NCBI GenBank assembly: GCA_910577065.1
Contig: CAJTLD010000038.1
Coordinates: forward strand, 604-21,001
Direction: 5' to 3'
Origin: an uncultured Lachnospiraceae bacterium
Lineage (GTDB): Bacteria; Bacillota; Clostridia; Lachnospirales; Lachnospiraceae
Length of the DNA: 20,398 nucleotides
Part shown: in pieces, positions 7,191-16,550 of the stretch
Layout of the letters: the number at the start of each line of letters is the position of its first letter
Position numbering within the stretch: the stretch's first letter is position 1
Program-made: the position numbers and the translations under genes
The notes under the pieces: generated by a model
What the model saw: the letters and a program-made list of their open reading frames with translations, nothing else
Told to the model about the DNA's origin: nothing
The model's database searches: none

Positions 7191-10100
7191 TTATTTTACA
7201 GTCACTGCTTTTTTATTACTGTACTTCGAATATACCTTCTTCCCGTTTATTGTCCGGTAAGCCCTGATACGGAAATAGTACTTTTTCCCGCTCTTTAAGC
7301 CTTTCACGGTTTTCTTTAATGAATCCTGGCCTTTTACCGTAATAGTCTTCGGATTCGTAAACCGGGTCTTTTCTGAATATTCAATCACATAGCCTTCCGC
7401 CTCATTGGTCTGTTTCCAGTTCAGTTGAACCTGTCCCTTCTTGGTACTCTTCCTGGAGTAAATCGCTGCCTTACGGCTTCTAAACCTCGTTTTGGCCGCC
7501 AGGATTTTCGTCTTTTTCAGGTTCTTATCTGCCGCTGCCAGTTTCGCGGCCGCCTGTTCCTGTGCTTTCAACAAGACAGCTTCGGCTGCTTTCGCTGCGT
7601 CCTGCGCTGCTTTTTGCGCCGCTAATGCCTGACGCTGCGCTTCTTTCGCGCCGTCGCTGTAGGATTTGGCCAGTTTTGCGGCTGCGTCTGCCCCGTCCCG
7701 GAAGGTTTCGGCTAACTTGCTTGCCGCATCCGACATTGTCTGGGCGGTTACCGCCAGGTTCTTTGCATTCACGGCTTCCTGTGCGCTTATGCCGGCCTGG
7801 TTTTTCGATTCTAGCGCGTCTAATGCCGCGCCCGCCGCTGCATCTCTTGCCGTTTCAGCTGCATCCTTTGCCGTCACCGCGTCGTTTTTGGCGGAATTGG
7901 CTTCTGTTTTGGCTTTCAGCGCATCGTTTAAAGCGTTTTGCGCATCTTCGACTGCCTGAGCCGCATCGGACGCATAACCGTCCACTGCGTTTAAGGCGTT
8001 TTGTGCCGCCTCTGCTGCCGCATTCGCTGAATTAGCGGATATTAACGCGTTGCGTTCCGAATCCTGCGCCTTATCGCGGGCGTCTTCGGCTGCCGCTTTG
8101 GCGTTCCATGCATTTTCCTCCGCGGTCTTTGCATTTCCTGCTGCCGTAGCGGCGTTTTTCGCTGCGTCAGACGCATTCTGCTGTGCTGTTTTCGCATTTT
8201 CTTCGGCCGTTTTTGCATTGTCGCGCGCTTCTTCAGCCGCTATTTTCGCATCCTCTGCAGCTTTCTTTGCCGCATTGATTTCCGTAATGCTGCCGGAAGC
8301 CGTTTCCTGTATCTGTTTTGCTTCATCTCTCGCCTGTTCGGCTTTCTTCTGCGCATCTTCGGCCGCCTGTTTTGCCGTATCCGCTTCCCTGCGCGCCTGT
8401 TCGGCTTTCTCCTGCGCATCTATCGCCGCTGCCCGGGCAATTTCAGCTTTTTTCTGGGCATCGGCCGCTTCAGTTGCCGCCTTGCCGGCATTCTGCTCGG
8501 CTTCTAACGCGGTATCCCTTGCCGCTTCGGCAGCATCCTGCGCGTCTTCGGCAGCATCCTGCGCGTCTTTTGCCGCAAGTTCCGCCTGATTTGCTTTGTC
8601 TAACAGCTCCTGCATAACATCTAAGGTATCCACATATATCTTCGCCTCTGCAATGTCAATACAGTCGTCGTTCTGCGTACCGTTGTCGTCCACATAAATG
8701 ATCAGCTTCTGTGCGCCGGCCAGATCTACCGTCATAAATTTCGCGTTATCCCTCTGGTTTATGACGCCGCTGTCTGCCAACAGATTTTCCTGCAGATCTT
8801 CTTTGTTAAAGCTGTCCTTGTAGAAGTAATACCGCACGCCGTCCCTTCCCGTCTTATTTGCCTTGATATAGTCAATCCCGACATAACCTTCAAAGCGATC
8901 CGCTTTGACGCCGCTTAAATCAAATACCAGCGTTGCGCTTGCGTTGCCGCTTAGGCCCTGAGCAAACTCTTTGCGAGCGCCGTCTACGTTCATGCTGATT
9001 GGCGCGTCCTTACCCATTGTTTTTTCGCCGCCGTCGTATTCGTTGACATGGAAGCCTCCCCATGCGGAAACAGAATTTGCCGTATCCAGATACAGCAGGC
9101 CGTAATCGGCGGATTCTTCCATATCCGTCCCAAATACCTTATTTGCCTCGTCTGTTTTTGCCGTCAGGTAATAAAACGTATGCACCCGTTCCGGCGTCTT
9201 TTCTACCAGGGCGTCCAAAGCTTCCAAAAGAAGGCTGTTCGCTTCATCCACCTCGTTTTGCAGCGCGTCTTCTTTTGCCGCGGCTTCTCTTGCCGTCTCA
9301 AGAGCCGCCATAAGCGCCGCCCAGCTTTCCGGCGTATAATCCCGCTCTTTTTTACTTTCCGCGAGCGCAATCGTTTCCTGTAATGCAGACTTGTCTGTTT
9401 TCACATAAACTTTCGCGTCTGCAAGATCGATACAGTCGTCATTCTGCGTACCGTTGTTGTCCACATAAAGGATCAGTTTCTTTACGCCCGTCAAATCCAC
9501 GTTCATAAATTTGGCGTTATCCGGCTGGTTTATGACGCCGCTGTCCGCTAACAGATTTTCCTGCCCGACGCTTTCTTTATAGAAGAAGAAACGCGCTCCG
9601 TCCCTTCCCGTCTTCCCGGCTTTTGTGTAGTCAATACCGACATATCCTTCCAATCTGTCTGCCGGAATAGAGCTTAAATCAAATACCAGCGTCGCATTCG
9701 CATTGCCGCTTAATCCCTGGTCAAATACCCTGCGCTCACCGTCAACCTTCATGCTGATAGGGCTTTCGGCTCCCATGGTTTTCGCTCCGCCGTCGTATTC
9801 GTTGACATGGATCCCGCCCCATGCGGAATTTGAATTTGCCGCGTCCAGATAAATCAGCCCGTATTCGTCTGCCTTTGGCATATCGGTACCGTAAATGCCG
9901 TTTGCCTCATCCACCTTTGCCGTCAGATAATAAAACGGTTTTATTTTGTCCTCGGCCAGATGGTCCATTGCCTGCTTCAGGAAATCCGCCGCCTGATCCA
10001 CTTCTTCCTGGGAAGGTTCTTCTTTGGCCGCCACCGCTTTTGCCGCCGTAAGCGCTTCCATAAGCGCCTCCCAGCTTTCCTGCGTATATATGGTTTCCTC

Positions 10101-13100
10101 CAGGGCGTCCGCCCCTGCAATCAGTTCGTTTAACGCCGTTTTGTCCGCTTTGGGGATAGAAACGGTAAGCGTAGCGATTACCCTTGCGCCGGAAGCATGC
10201 GTTTCGGTCGGGGATGTGACCATGCCAATCCGGATTGTGCCGGACTTGGTAACGGTTAAGGTTTTGCCGTCCTCTCCCAGGGACGCTTCCCCGGTTCCTC
10301 CTGCCACAATGCTGTATCTGGGAGAGCCTGCGCCCTCACCCAGTATAAACAGCCCGTTTACGGTTGACAGATCCGTAACCGCCGTATTTACTTCCGCCGC
10401 TCCCGCCGTATTGATTACGGCAATTTTCTCCTCCTGTGCCGCAGAACCGTTCACGGCTTTTACCGCCGCCGATAAGCCCTGTCCTCCGACCGTAACTTCC
10501 ACCTTGGAATCCTGCTCCAAATCGTAATTGGACAGATAGGTATAACGGAATGCGCCAAGGGCATCGCACATCACCTGCGCCGCACAATCCGGCTTATCTG
10601 CCAAATTAGCGCGCGTAAAAGAGCCTCCCTCATAAACGGCAAATAATGTCACCGTACTGTTGGGTTCAAAGCCGCTGCCCGTTACGGTAACCGTATCCTT
10701 CTGCCCGTCCACGGTAAGGGCGGCTTTGGGATCTTGAGCCGTCGCATTGATATACGAAAGGTTTGCAGCCTTAAAGCCGCCTTCTTTTGTTCCGGTAAAC
10801 GTACCGAATACAGGCGCAGCCGTTTCATCATCCAGCCAGACCATAAATGCCAGGCTGGCGTCTTCTGCCGCCGCCACATCATAATTGACGCGAATCGTTT
10901 CGTCAATGTTCGCCCCGGTGTCCTTTGCGTTAAAAGCCTCCCTGGTAAACCCTGTCATACGGCCTTCTTTGTCATATGCCACAAAGAAAATGCTGAACAT
11001 ACGGTCGGCGCTTGTGTCGATACCGGAAAGCAGGATCGGAAGGCTTACGCCGTCCCCGTTTACTTCCATCTTTGTGCCGTCTAGCTTCGGCATTGCCATA
11101 AGAGGCGTTTCTTCTTCTATAAAATCTACTCTGGCGTCCGCCCAGATCCCCTGATCGCCTGCATTGCTGCCGTCGGCGGGATTCATCACCAGACGCAGCG
11201 CTTCATAACTCTTCGTCTCCAGGCCGTCCATATATGTCAGGCTGACGTTGAACTGGTAAATGCCGTCCTGCACCTCCAGCTCGCCGCTGTAATCCCCATT
11301 GGACATAACAGGCGACGCGGCAAGTTTTACCCATCCTTCTGTTTCAAAGCCGTCCTGTCCTGCGCCGTCCGGCGTCAGTTTCGTCTTACTGTAATCGAGG
11401 CGTCCAATGCTCTTGTGCCCCCATACTTCAAACCGAACGGTTGGGGCCTGCGCGCCCTGCGTACTGCCGGCGGGCTTCATAACTGCGTCAATTCCGGCCT
11501 TTGCCCGAAAGATCCCGGCTTTTTGGCTCGAAATATCAATGTCAATGACCTGCTGCGCCCTTCCCGCAAATCCATGTTCATACGTCTCAGCCGCGTCGCC
11601 GCTGCCAAGCTTAAGCGAAGTATCGGTCCCGTTTCCTTCACTCCTGTTTTGGTAAACGCCTCCTGCGCCGGAATACGCATACAAAAGATTCCCGTTTTGG
11701 GCAAAAGCCGGCCCCTCCATACTTGGAATTTCCACAGCGTCCGATAAGAATACTGTCGTTTCTTCCATCGCGGTATCTTTTGTAAAATGAATCGTATACT
11801 CCGTCGGCGTCCCGTTGTCATATGAAACGGTAACGTCGCCCGGTATCTGTGTAATTTCTGAAATTTTTACCGGAACGGCTGCGCCCTGGTCGCATACAAG
11901 CGCCGTAACCTCAGGCAGTCCCATCCCATAACTTAATTTCACATCGTATTCTTTGGACGACGGATCAAAATTTCTCAGGGCGACGCCGTTGACTTTTATC
12001 TCTAACGCATCTTCTTTCGGATCTTCAAAACCGCTGCCCGGCCATTCTTCCGTAATGCACTTAATCCTCGGATCGCCCCATACGCCCTGATCGTGGCTGT
12101 TGCTGCCGTTTGCATTCATGACAAGGCGGATTGCTTCATAGGATTTTTCAGAGCCTTCCTCCTCATATGTCATCGGTATCCCGTCAAAAATATGTTTCGG
12201 TTCTTTTGAGGTTCCGGTAAGCAGGGCGGATGACGCCAATTTTGTCCAGCCGGACGCCGTCCAGTCTGCTGAGCCGTTGCCGTTTTTATCATTGTTGATA
12301 TGCTCCGGATCCTTATAATAATCTTCTGTTAAAACGCTGACATCCTTGTGCGCCCAAACCTCGAATATAATTGTGGATTTTGAATTGTTCGCTTTTAAAG
12401 CCCAGTCAATGCCGCCTACGCCTGAGAATGCTTTTGCATCCAGCGACGAAATATCGATATCCAGAATCTGCTCCGCATTTCCGGCAAAACCGGTTTCATA
12501 GGTTGTCTGCGCATTTCCAGGCCCAGTCGTCAATAACGCCCCTTTTTCCGACATATCCGGATAAATCCCATGATATCCGGAATAAGCAAATAACAGCCTG
12601 CCGCCCGGATGGATCGCCGGCGTTTCCTCCTTCATGGATGGAATCGTTACCAGCCTGCTCAACGGCCGCTCCACTTCACTGGTACCCGGGTCAAAAACCA
12701 CCGTATATTCTGTCTGCGTTACCATGCCCGTATCCGGGGAGGTATATGCGGCCGTTACAACCGCTGCGCCGGGAACCGCCTCTGCCTGCGTACAGGCAAT
12801 TTCCAGTGTGGAAGGCCCGGTTGCGGATACATTGGGGATGCCCGTGTAGCCGGACGGAAGCACAACCGTATACTCCGTCTGGTTCGGATCAAAATCCGAC
12901 AAAACCTTGTCGTCAAACCGGATGGACGTAATAGCCGGGATCTCCGGAAGCTCTTCCATTACTACCCGGGATTTCTCCATCGGATCCTCGTCCTTTGACA
13001 ATGGCATCAGCATATAGGAGTATTCCAGCAATTTAGAGTCTGTCTTATTGATTACCGCGCTGACCGGTTCCGTGCTCCAGTTTACATTCCCAACGCCCTT

Positions 13101-16100
13101 CTGGTGCAAAAGCAGGCGTAAATTCACTTCTTCTGTCGCCTGGGCCTGGTACGGGTACCAGTTGCCGGACTGATGCGTGGAAAGTTCTCCCGGCGTATAG
13201 TGCAGCGCAACCGCTTCTAACATATCGCCGCCGTAAACCATGCTGGCCAGTAAGCCGTCGCCCTCGTCGTTTAGTAACGCCAGCCAGCGTACATCCGTCT
13301 TATTCCCGTTTTCCTGTATCCTGACATACGGCACAAACTGATCCGTTACGCTGCCGCTGAAAACGCCCGCCATATTTCCGGCTTTGCGGTTCCAGTACGT
13401 CTCGCTTGGCCCCCTGCCGTACCAGGTCATATTTTCATATTCGCCGGGCGCCTGCATCCACATGCCAAATTCGCCGAGTTGGGAAGGAGCCGTTTCCGAC
13501 GGCGCCAATTTGGCCTTTACCATTACGGTTCCATTGCCGTAAACCGTATATTCCGTATCATAAACGCTGTCGTTTTGCAGCTTTGCACTGACGCTGACCG
13601 TAGTCGCCTGGGGGATAACAGAAGTTACCCGTACCGTAACGTCTTTCATATTTTCACCCTGGCCGTACCATTTATCATAGGCTTCCCCTCCGGTTCTCCA
13701 CCCGGTTCCGCCAATCGCCGCGTTCTGATCCGGCTCCGGCCTGAAAAAGGATCCTACCGGGGCTTTTGTAATCAAATCCTTACCGCCTACCTGATAAACG
13801 TCCATAAGGCCCGTTTCTTTATCAAAAGCAACCGTAAACGCTTTCCCTGCTTCTGTAGCGCCTGTAATGACGACTGTTTTGTCCCCGTTTGCCGTCGTAA
13901 GTTCCGGCAATGCGTCCAGTTCTACGACCTTCTCTTTTGTTTCCACGTCCATAAGAAACTGCTCGCTTCCCTGGACATAGCCTTTTTTCGCATATACCAG
14001 ATCTTCTTTTAACTTATATTCAATCTGAAGGATGTATTCCGCCCCTGCTTTCGGTTCCGTTACGGTAAACGGCACGGCCAGTTCCTTGAAAGAAGCCGTC
14101 CCGATACTGCCCTGCGGCGGGAGCAGATCTGCCTCGTCGTCTGTAAACGTTCCTTCCTGCAGCACGCTGCCGTTTTCCAAGACAGCCCATGTCAGTTCAT
14201 AAAAATTCGCATTTTTAAAGCGGTTAAAGTTCTTTACTGTAAATTTGTTTTCCGCCGCCTGCGCAGCAGTCTGTACAAATTTTAAATCCTGCTGGCGGTA
14301 TTTAATCTCATATGCCTGCGGCGACCACGTACGATCCGGGAAAATAAACCCGTTGACGCAGAAATTGTAATCGTCGCTCCCCTGTTTCCAGCTGTGATCA
14401 AACCCAAAGAACAAATCGTCTTTTGTAAGGCCGGGGCCGCCTTTACCGTTTTTTGGCGTATAAGCCGATTGGTCTACGTAATCCCAGATAAATCCGCCCT
14501 GGAACCGCGGGGACGCTTCAAAGGCATCCGTATATTTTTCAAAATCACCGCCCGTATTTCCCATGGAATGCTGGTATTCCATCATAATAAACGGCTTTTC
14601 CCCGGGATTTAATTTATTGTGCGCCGGGTACATCGTACCTTCAATGTCTACTCTCTGATTGCCGACCCACCCCTGGTAATGGATCAGTTTTTCCGAATCG
14701 AACGCTTTGATAACATCGATCATCCGGTTAAAGTTTCCTTCCTGCGGATCGGGCGCAAGCCTGTCAGACTTATCGGAGCCCGCTTCGTTCCCCAGGGAAT
14801 AAATCAATACGGACGCATTGTTCTTATCGCGCATCACAAGGCTTGTCATGCGGTCTACCATAGCGTTCTGATAACGCCTGTCATTGCCCGGGAATACCCT
14901 GTCCCCGCTGCCGGAAGACTCATATTTTGCATCTGAAGGGATTCCCATCGTACGGGCATTATGAGACTCTACATTGACCTCGTCCATAATATAAAGCCCG
15001 TATTCGTCCGCCAGTTCAATCAGATGCGGATCCGGCGGGAAATGGCTCGTACGGATTGCGTTGATGTTTAACTGCTTGGCGTTCTGCACATCCTTTACAA
15101 TCGTATCATACGGGATATGGTGTCCGCCCGCAGGATCCGCTTCGCCCCTGCACACGCCGTAAAATTCAATATTCTGCCCGTTGAGGCGCATCTCTGATTT
15201 GCCGGGATCGCCTTCTATGTAAAACTCACGGAACCCGACGCGTTTTCCAACCGTCTGCAAAAGGCTGCCGTCGTCGTCATACAGCGCCATCACAAGCGTA
15301 TACAGGTTGGGAAACTCCGCAGACCACAGCTTCGGGTTTTCTACTACAGCGTGAAACACCGCTGCCGCTTCTTCTCCTGCCGCCGGGTTTACGTTCTGCA
15401 CAATCCCGTTTACGGACGGAACCACATTACCCGCGCCGTCGTACAGATATGCGCGCACCTGACGAGCCGCGGCGGCATCCGCCGTATTGGCCACATCCAC
15501 TTTTAACTCCAGGTTCGCCTGTCCGTAATCGTGGTTTTCAAACGTCGTTTCCACATTGTAGTCGAATATGGATACTTTTGGCTGTTTTGTAATATAAACG
15601 TCGCGGTGGATTCCCGCGTAGTAAATCATATCCTGGTTTTCTATATAACTGCCTGTCGTATAGTGGTATACCTGCGCCGCAATCAGGTTCTCTCCGGCAT
15701 GAAGGTAATCCGTAATGTCAAATTCCGCCGTGGTAAAGCTATCCTCGTCATATCCGACCGCCTGCCCGTTGACATACAGATAAAATCCCGATTCCACACC
15801 GTTAAACGTAATGATAAAACGGCTGCCGATATCTTTTTCATCAATCGTAACCGTCCTCATATACGTGCCGACCGGATTGTAAGCCGCCGGCGCCGCAGAA
15901 CCGTCTCCCCTTGGCTGCTTTGCCACGCCGTTTCCGGAAGCCTCCCACGGATAATCCTGGTTATTGTAAATCGGCCAGTCAATCTCATCGCCTTTCCATC
16001 CGGCATACTGCATATTAGTCTGCCAGCTTGAAGGCACCGTAATATCAAAATAATGTTCCGGTATACTCGTAACTCCTGTAATATCCGGCTTATCCGCCGG

Positions 16101-16394
16101 TTTGGATACCCAGTTAAACTTCCATGTGCCGTCCAAATCAATGTAATTGGGGGAATTTTTTCCCAAACGCAGGGTTGGGTTATTCTTTGCCGATTCCAAA
16201 TCGTCAAATGGAATAACAGAAGCCCTGGCGTCTGTCTGGTTTACCCGGACTATTTCCGGCGTCGTCCATTCGTTCCCCGTCACCGCTTCTGCATTGGCAG
16301 CGGAAGCGCTTGCCCCCGTGACGCCAAGCATAACAGCCAGGAAAAAAGACGCCAGTGTAAACCGTTTTACTACTCTTTTTGATTTTGTCTTCAT
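7191..16394 (-). CDS. Giant secreted GH2 beta-galactosidase with NPCBM, FIVAR, alanine coiled-coil and FN3 modules
   Basis: Start: ATG at 16394, 6 nt after AAGGAGG, giving 3067 residues; an upstream ATG at 16439 lacks a site. Residues 1-34 are a signal peptide (KRFTLASFFLAVMLGVTGAS). Then: GH2 sugar-binding domain (about 85-270), Ig-like domain (275-390), TIM barrel (395-700) with acid/base Glu537 in SLGNEAG and nucleophile Glu606 in MMEYQHSMGN, linker sandwich (705-830), and LacZ small-chain domain (850-1132). Next: cadherin-like (1155-1235), NPCBM-like (1241-1448), cadherin-like (1463-1538), NPCBM-like (1543-1762), less clear Ig-like parts (1765-2080), FIVAR (2084-2147), NPCBM-like (2153-2331), FIVAR (2334-2398), NPCBM-like (2405-2588), heptad stalk (2601-2957), basic linker, FN3 (2984-3067). 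It should cleave beta-galactosides outside the cell, with NPCBM modules binding glycans. No LPXTG, SLH or other anchor is seen. It is a single-gene unit between terminators. The exact substrate is unknown. Confidence 0.9.
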   Translation of the reverse strand: MKTKSKRVVKRFTLASFFLAVMLGVTGASASAANAEAVTGNEWTTPEIVRVNQTDARASVIPFDDLESAKNNPTLRLGKNSPNYIDLDGTWKFNWVSKPADKPDITGVTSIPEHYFDITVPSSWQTNMQYAGWKGDEIDWPIYNNQDYPWEASGNGVAKQPRGDGSAAPAAYNPVGTYMRTVTIDEKDIGSRFIITFNGVESGFYLYVNGQAVGYDEDSFTTAEFDITDYLHAGENLIAAQVYHYTTGSYIENQDMIYYAGIHRDVYITKQPKVSIFDYNVETTFENHDYGQANLELKVDVANTADAAAARQVRAYLYDGAGNVVPSVNGIVQNVNPAAGEEAAAVFHAVVENPKLWSAEFPNLYTLVMALYDDDGSLLQTVGKRVGFREFYIEGDPGKSEMRLNGQNIEFYGVCRGEADPAGGHHIPYDTIVKDVQNAKQLNINAIRTSHFPPDPHLIELADEYGLYIMDEVNVESHNARTMGIPSDAKYESSGSGDRVFPGNDRRYQNAMVDRMTSLVMRDKNNASVLIYSLGNEAGSDKSDRLAPDPQEGNFNRMIDVIKAFDSEKLIHYQGWVGNQRVDIEGTMYPAHNKLNPGEKPFIMMEYQHSMGNTGGDFEKYTDAFEASPRFQGGFIWDYVDQSAYTPKNGKGGPGLTKDDLFFGFDHSWKQGSDDYNFCVNGFIFPDRTWSPQAYEIKYRQQDLKFVQTAAQAAENKFTVKNFNRFKNANFYELTWAVLENGSVLQEGTFTDDEADLLPPQGSIGTASFKELAVPFTVTEPKAGAEYILQIEYKLKEDLVYAKKGYVQGSEQFLMDVETKEKVVELDALPELTTANGDKTVVITGATEAGKAFTVAFDKETGLMDVYQVGGKDLITKAPVGSFFRPEPDQNAAIGGTGWRTGGEAYDKWYGQGENMKDVTVRVTSVIPQATTVSVSAKLQNDSVYDTEYTVYGNGTVMVKAKLAPSETAPSQLGEFGMWMQAPGEYENMTWYGRGPSETYWNRKAGNMAGVFSGSVTDQFVPYVRIQENGNKTDVRWLALLNDEGDGLLASMVYGGDMLEAVALHYTPGELSTHQSGNWYPYQAQATEEVNLRLLLHQKGVGNVNWSTEPVSAVINKTDSKLLEYSYMLMPLSKDEDPMEKSRVVMEELPEIPAITSIRFDDKVLSDFDPNQTEYTVVLPSGYTGIPNVSATGPSTLEIACTQAEAVPGAAVVTAAYTSPDTGMVTQTEYTVVFDPGTSEVERPLSRLVTIPSMKEETPAIHPGGRLLFAYSGYHGIYPDMSEKGALLTTGPGNAQTTYETGFAGNAEQILDIDISSLDAKAFSGVGGIDWALKANNSKSTIIFEVWAHKDVSVLTEDYYKDPEHINNDKNGNGSADWTASGWTKLASSALLTGTSKEPKHIFDGIPMTYEEEGSEKSYEAIRLVMNANGSNSHDQGVWGDPRIKCITEEWPGSGFEDPKEDALEIKVNGVALRNFDPSSKEYDVKLSYGMGLPEVTALVCDQGAAVPVKISEITQIPGDVTVSYDNGTPTEYTIHFTKDTAMEETTVFLSDAVEIPSMEGPAFAQNGNLLYAYSGAGGVYQNRSEGNGTDTSLKLGSGDAAETYEHGFAGRAQQVIDIDISSQKAGIFRAKAGIDAVMKPAGSTQGAQAPTVRFEVWGHKSIGRLDYSKTKLTPDGAGQDGFETEGWVKLAASPVMSNGDYSGELEVQDGIYQFNVSLTYMDGLETKSYEALRLVMNPADGSNAGDQGIWADARVDFIEEETPLMAMPKLDGTKMEVNGDGVSLPILLSGIDTSADRMFSIFFVAYDKEGRMTGFTREAFNAKDTGANIDETIRVNYDVAAAEDASLAFMVWLDDETAAPVFGTFTGTKEGGFKAANLSYINATAQDPKAALTVDGQKDTVTVTGSGFEPNSTVTLFAVYEGGSFTRANLADKPDCAAQVMCDALGAFRYTYLSNYDLEQDSKVEVTVGGQGLSAAVKAVNGSAAQEEKIAVINTAGAAEVNTAVTDLSTVNGLFILGEGAGSPRYSIVAGGTGEASLGEDGKTLTVTKSGTIRIGMVTSPTETHASGARVIATLTVSIPKADKTALNELIAGADALEETIYTQESWEALMEALTAAKAVAAKEEPSQEEVDQAADFLKQAMDHLAEDKIKPFYYLTAKVDEANGIYGTDMPKADEYGLIYLDAANSNSAWGGIHVNEYDGGAKTMGAESPISMKVDGERRVFDQGLSGNANATLVFDLSSIPADRLEGYVGIDYTKAGKTGRDGARFFFYKESVGQENLLADSGVINQPDNAKFMNVDLTGVKKLILYVDNNGTQNDDCIDLADAKVYVKTDKSALQETIALAESKKERDYTPESWAALMAALETAREAAAKEDALQNEVDEANSLLLEALDALVEKTPERVHTFYYLTAKTDEANKVFGTDMEESADYGLLYLDTANSVSAWGGFHVNEYDGGEKTMGKDAPISMNVDGARKEFAQGLSGNASATLVFDLSGVKADRFEGYVGIDYIKANKTGRDGVRYYFYKDSFNKEDLQENLLADSGVINQRDNAKFMTVDLAGAQKLIIYVDDNGTQNDDCIDIAEAKIYVDTLDVMQELLDKANQAELAAKDAQDAAEDAQDAAEAARDTALEAEQNAGKAATEAADAQKKAEIARAAAIDAQEKAEQARREADTAKQAAEDAQKKAEQARDEAKQIQETASGSITEINAAKKAAEDAKIAAEEARDNAKTAEENAKTAQQNASDAAKNAATAAGNAKTAEENAWNAKAAAEDARDKAQDSERNALISANSANAAAEAAQNALNAVDGYASDAAQAVEDAQNALNDALKAKTEANSAKNDAVTAKDAAETARDAAAGAALDALESKNQAGISAQEAVNAKNLAVTAQTMSDAASKLAETFRDGADAAAKLAKSYSDGAKEAQRQALAAQKAAQDAAKAAEAVLLKAQEQAAAKLAAADKNLKKTKILAAKTRFRSRKAAIYSRKSTKKGQVQLNWKQTNEAEGYVIEYSEKTRFTNPKTITVKGQDSLKKTVKGLKSGKKYYFRIRAYRTINGKKVYSKYSNKKAVTVK
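7524..8594 (-). repeat. 51 tandem heptad codon units (alanine coiled coil) in the GH2 gene
   Basis: Residues 2601-2957 divide into 51 consecutive 7-residue units without a skip. Ala is at unit position 1 in 47 of 51 and at position 4 in 40 of 51; typical units are AEDAQDA, AEQARDE and AKTAEEN. 1071 nt equals exactly 51 units of 21 nt. Leu is nearly absent from the core, so this is an alanine-type coil. As a continuous helix it would be about 50 nm long. Confidence 0.9.
8526..8567 (-). repeat. Perfect 21-bp tandem duplication inside the heptad region
   Basis: Positions 8526-8546 and 8547-8567 are identical and encode successive AEDAQDA-type heptads. A looser copy pair 63 nt apart (GCCTGTTCGGCTTTC at about 8333 and 8396) equals three heptads. 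This suggests the stalk grew by duplications in 21-bp steps. Confidence 0.85.
8631..10145 (-). repeat. Tandem duplicated FIVAR plus NPCBM-like unit
   Basis: Unit 1 (9402-10145, residues 2084-2331) and unit 2 (8631-9395, residues 2334-2588) each encode a three-helix FIVAR module and an NPCBM-like domain. Shared strings include FYYLTAK, VNEYDGG, ATLVFDLS, EGYVGIDY, KTGRDG, ENLLADSGVINQ and NGTQNDDCID. The DNA is also close, for example CGTCGTATTCGTTGACATGG in both, so the duplication is fairly recent compared with the diverged first two NPCBM domains. Confidence 0.88.
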
Positions 16395-16550
16395 TTCTGT
16401 CCTCCTTTTTCTTCCTATTATAATATTCGCGGCTTTCATGCCCCATATGCACCAATAAACCGTCTCAGTTTAAGTGTAACATAGCTCCTGTCCGATACAA
16501 GCGTACATTCTATATATTTTGTTTTCATTTTATAGATTGAAATGATTTCA
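16395..16550 (-). promoter_or_regulatory. Leader and probable promoter region of the GH2 gene
   Basis: The minus strand has TTGTAT (16495-16500), a 16-nt spacer and TACACT (16473-16478), a moderate promoter match giving a leader of about 75 nt. A TATAAT at 16417-16422 has no -35 box and would start transcription almost on the ribosome site. TGAAATCATTTCA (16538-16550), a perfect 6-bp inverted repeat around one base, lies about 40 nt upstream of the -35 and might be an operator; it does not match the catabolite (cre) consensus well. Confidence 0.4.

Noticed and set aside
8050..8589. Long plus-strand open frame rich in Ala, Ser and Phe opposite the heptad region
   Set aside because: It is the antisense shadow of Ala-rich codons (GCN read backward gives few stops), with no ribosome site and low-complexity sequence.
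7524..8594. CRISPR-like or satellite repeat array
   Set aside because: The repeats are imperfect 21-nt coding units with no spacers; the period comes from protein heptads.
10024..10527. Plus-strand 167-codon open frame inside the GH2 gene
   Set aside because: Antisense to well-conserved FIVAR and Ig-like coding sequence; no family resemblance and no start signal.
16538..16550. Catabolite-response (cre) site at TGAAATCATTTCA
   Set aside because: It is 13 nt and lacks the central CG of the cre consensus; only a generic palindrome can be claimed.
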